From NCBI RefSeq assembly GCF_016616095.2, contig NZ_CP067089.2, positions 4,582,110-4,646,109 of the forward strand: a stretch of DNA of 64,000 nucleotides, in the 5' to 3' direction. This document shows, in pieces, positions 63,901-64,000 of this stretch. The notes under the pieces were generated by a model. That model was not told the origin of the DNA, did not search any database, and saw only the letters and a program-made list of their open reading frames with translations. Numbering within the stretch: position 1 is the stretch's first letter; each line of letters starts with the position of its first letter. The DNA is from Breznakiella homolactica. GTDB taxonomy: Bacteria > Spirochaetota > Spirochaetia > Treponematales > Breznakiellaceae. The position numbers and the translations under genes are program-made.

Positions 63901-64000
63901 CCGTTGTGGCCCTGTCCATTGTGCAGCAGCTTCTGCAGGATCCCCAGAACAGAAATTCAACAAGAATCATAGAACTTCAGCGGAGAATAGAATCGATATT
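60936..64000 (+). CDS. Very large exported TPR-like protein (3' end outside window)
   Basis: The frame starting at the ATG at 60936 stays open for more than 1020 codons to the window edge. A signal peptide is at about 9-31 (LRMLTVSLSLLAIVPSVHAGG). Repeated helical pairs of TPR type appear: SRADELIEARQYDDAIQILTEYI, LAAGQYTQALDTYAAGLNLY, ESALEMSLGGQYVQASAEFN and FPVALEQLNQALELNPNNNQ. Long Gln/Ala/Glu-rich helical stretches separate them. It is probably a periplasmic scaffold. No ribosome-binding site is close to the ATG; a TTG at 60921 is an alternative start. Function and length are unknown. Confidence 0.82.
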   Translation, partial: MKNTGRWKMRILRMLTVSLSLLAIVPSVHAGGGQDSSLSRADELIEARQYDDAIQILTEYIKKNPNDFAQAQKRLQRIVKIRDEYNALAEQLLDILENDPDNNEQILAITRRMSELDAQPNRMVQDFIDRARAVALFTYNRNQLERIITQGSEQLAAGQYTQALDTYAAGLNLYRDEFYAAGYSDMVVTRVNGEIDKITASIGDFKRLLAPLTAAAAGLEQQSTQAAGAGGIGALQNSYAVLEPLLLELMDLRNTLAGTADYFSRQLAVFQESDSTLGDASFLSFASRLILGPSSASSPEGMMGTMELLWGNTAGRSKTALAAAADRSYESALEMSLGGQYVQASAEFNALLEYDALVMQILSLDSLRESVQVPETIFIDGVRVTAANTPEYLKYYSMAELIPWFKDVQDAEIRFAVLDAEAAESFSLWETSGTTVYSASVMENSFRQSYLEFENSLEPAFAAVDARQQTVAGYLSQAGASPDIPDSFRDVRSRYERLVSLAREQEQNTAVRAYRMANEDVGRRLEQRESEFSQAITFIQGVTRTIDGAEPYTAKYPSEANTILLAMDQSLSGDIDTAANLTGRYEREDPNLRDTPEMTELYTAVQSMAARLEELRTLGRQNAAIAASQAAEAESYRLDGDRLYREAQNALARSDFDTARERVLRSGQQYDASLAIQDSDTLRADRDRRLLSLGAEITRLESEVIIREVRQLVTSAKNTYFAGNFESAEDMLVQAQNSWRNVYVDDDPEISYWLTIVRGALSLRSGRTIPATAPLYSEMSQLLSEAHLAYDEGVRFLNSGRRSEGLEKLSEARQKTQEVRLVFPVNEEASLLELRIDQVIDPAAFNVSFERRYTDAVEGVRQRQSSESFADLQNLVAINPQYPGIQSALYNAEITMGIRMPPPDTRAIARSNELTSSAQAIVNTNDQLQFPVALEQLNQALELNPNNNQAMILKDRVQILTGNPGSVVLSNAAEREYQRAVQELQQGNTVVALSIVQQLLQDPQNRNSTRIIELQRRIESI

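Overview
This 64 kb window is GC-rich (roughly 55-58 % by eye, not computed) bacterial chromosome. It most likely comes from a spirochaete of the Treponema/Spirochaetales group. The evidence is the company of genes: a UPF0164 (treponemal FadL-like) outer-membrane protein, a PUR-domain nucleic-acid-binding protein like Borrelia BpuR, two EIIA-Ntr-type PTS proteins (one fused to an HTH) without a sugar EIIC, a rotary V/A-type ATPase instead of an F-type one, and a methyl-accepting chemotaxis protein. This is inference from content, not from rRNA. No tRNA, rRNA, CRISPR array or transposase was recognised.

Layout. 1-5 kb: 3' end of valS, a stand-alone SpoT/MESH1-like HD hydrolase, a U32 peptidase and a chemoreceptor. 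5-8.6 kb: the triose part of glycolysis (gap, pgk, tpiA), with clear terminators and a striking palindrome. 8.7-20.6 kb: one apparent supraoperon from a good promoter before secG through ptsN, nine V-ATPase genes (G/H-C-I-K-F-E-A-B-D), a translationally coupled UspA, an unknown gene, a DnaJ-domain gene and map. 20.8-22.3 kb: a DegQ/HtrA protease ending in a bidirectional terminator.

22.4-37.4 kb: a catabolic island around a divergent promoter region with three LacI-type operators. Leftward run lacI, two RidA-like genes and an amidohydrolase. Rightward run a lipoprotein sugar-binding protein, two ABC permeases, an SDR, an enolase-superfamily sugar-acid dehydratase, a UxuA-like dehydratase, a VOC protein, a GH1 glycosidase, a Gfo/Idh oxidoreductase, a SelA-like PLP enzyme and a second Gfo/Idh oxidoreductase. 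Together they could import a beta-linked sugar (possibly an N-acylated amino-sugar or sugar-acid glycoside), cleave it, oxidise and dehydrate it, and remove nitrogen as an imine that Rid proteins hydrolyse. This is the best candidate for an undescribed pathway.

37.4-45 kb: a long nested palindromic repeat with a diverged copy at 59.4 kb. It is followed by a likely leaderless phosphoribosyltransferase gene, three unrecognised exported or lipoprotein genes, and rnhB. 45-51 kb: PUR protein, phosphohexomutase, then an unusual mnmA, nifS and nifU (tRNA thiolation and Fe-S assembly). 51-57 kb: methyltransferase, degenerate M23 protein, beta-propeller protein, cytidine deaminase, an HTH-EIIA fusion with an inverted repeat upstream, transglutaminase-like protein, RluA-type pseudouridine synthase. 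57-64 kb: DUF4912 gene, a frameshifted GH57 gene that also lacks its catalytic aspartate, the second repeat copy, UPF0164, and a very large tetratricopeptide-like exported protein that runs off the window end.
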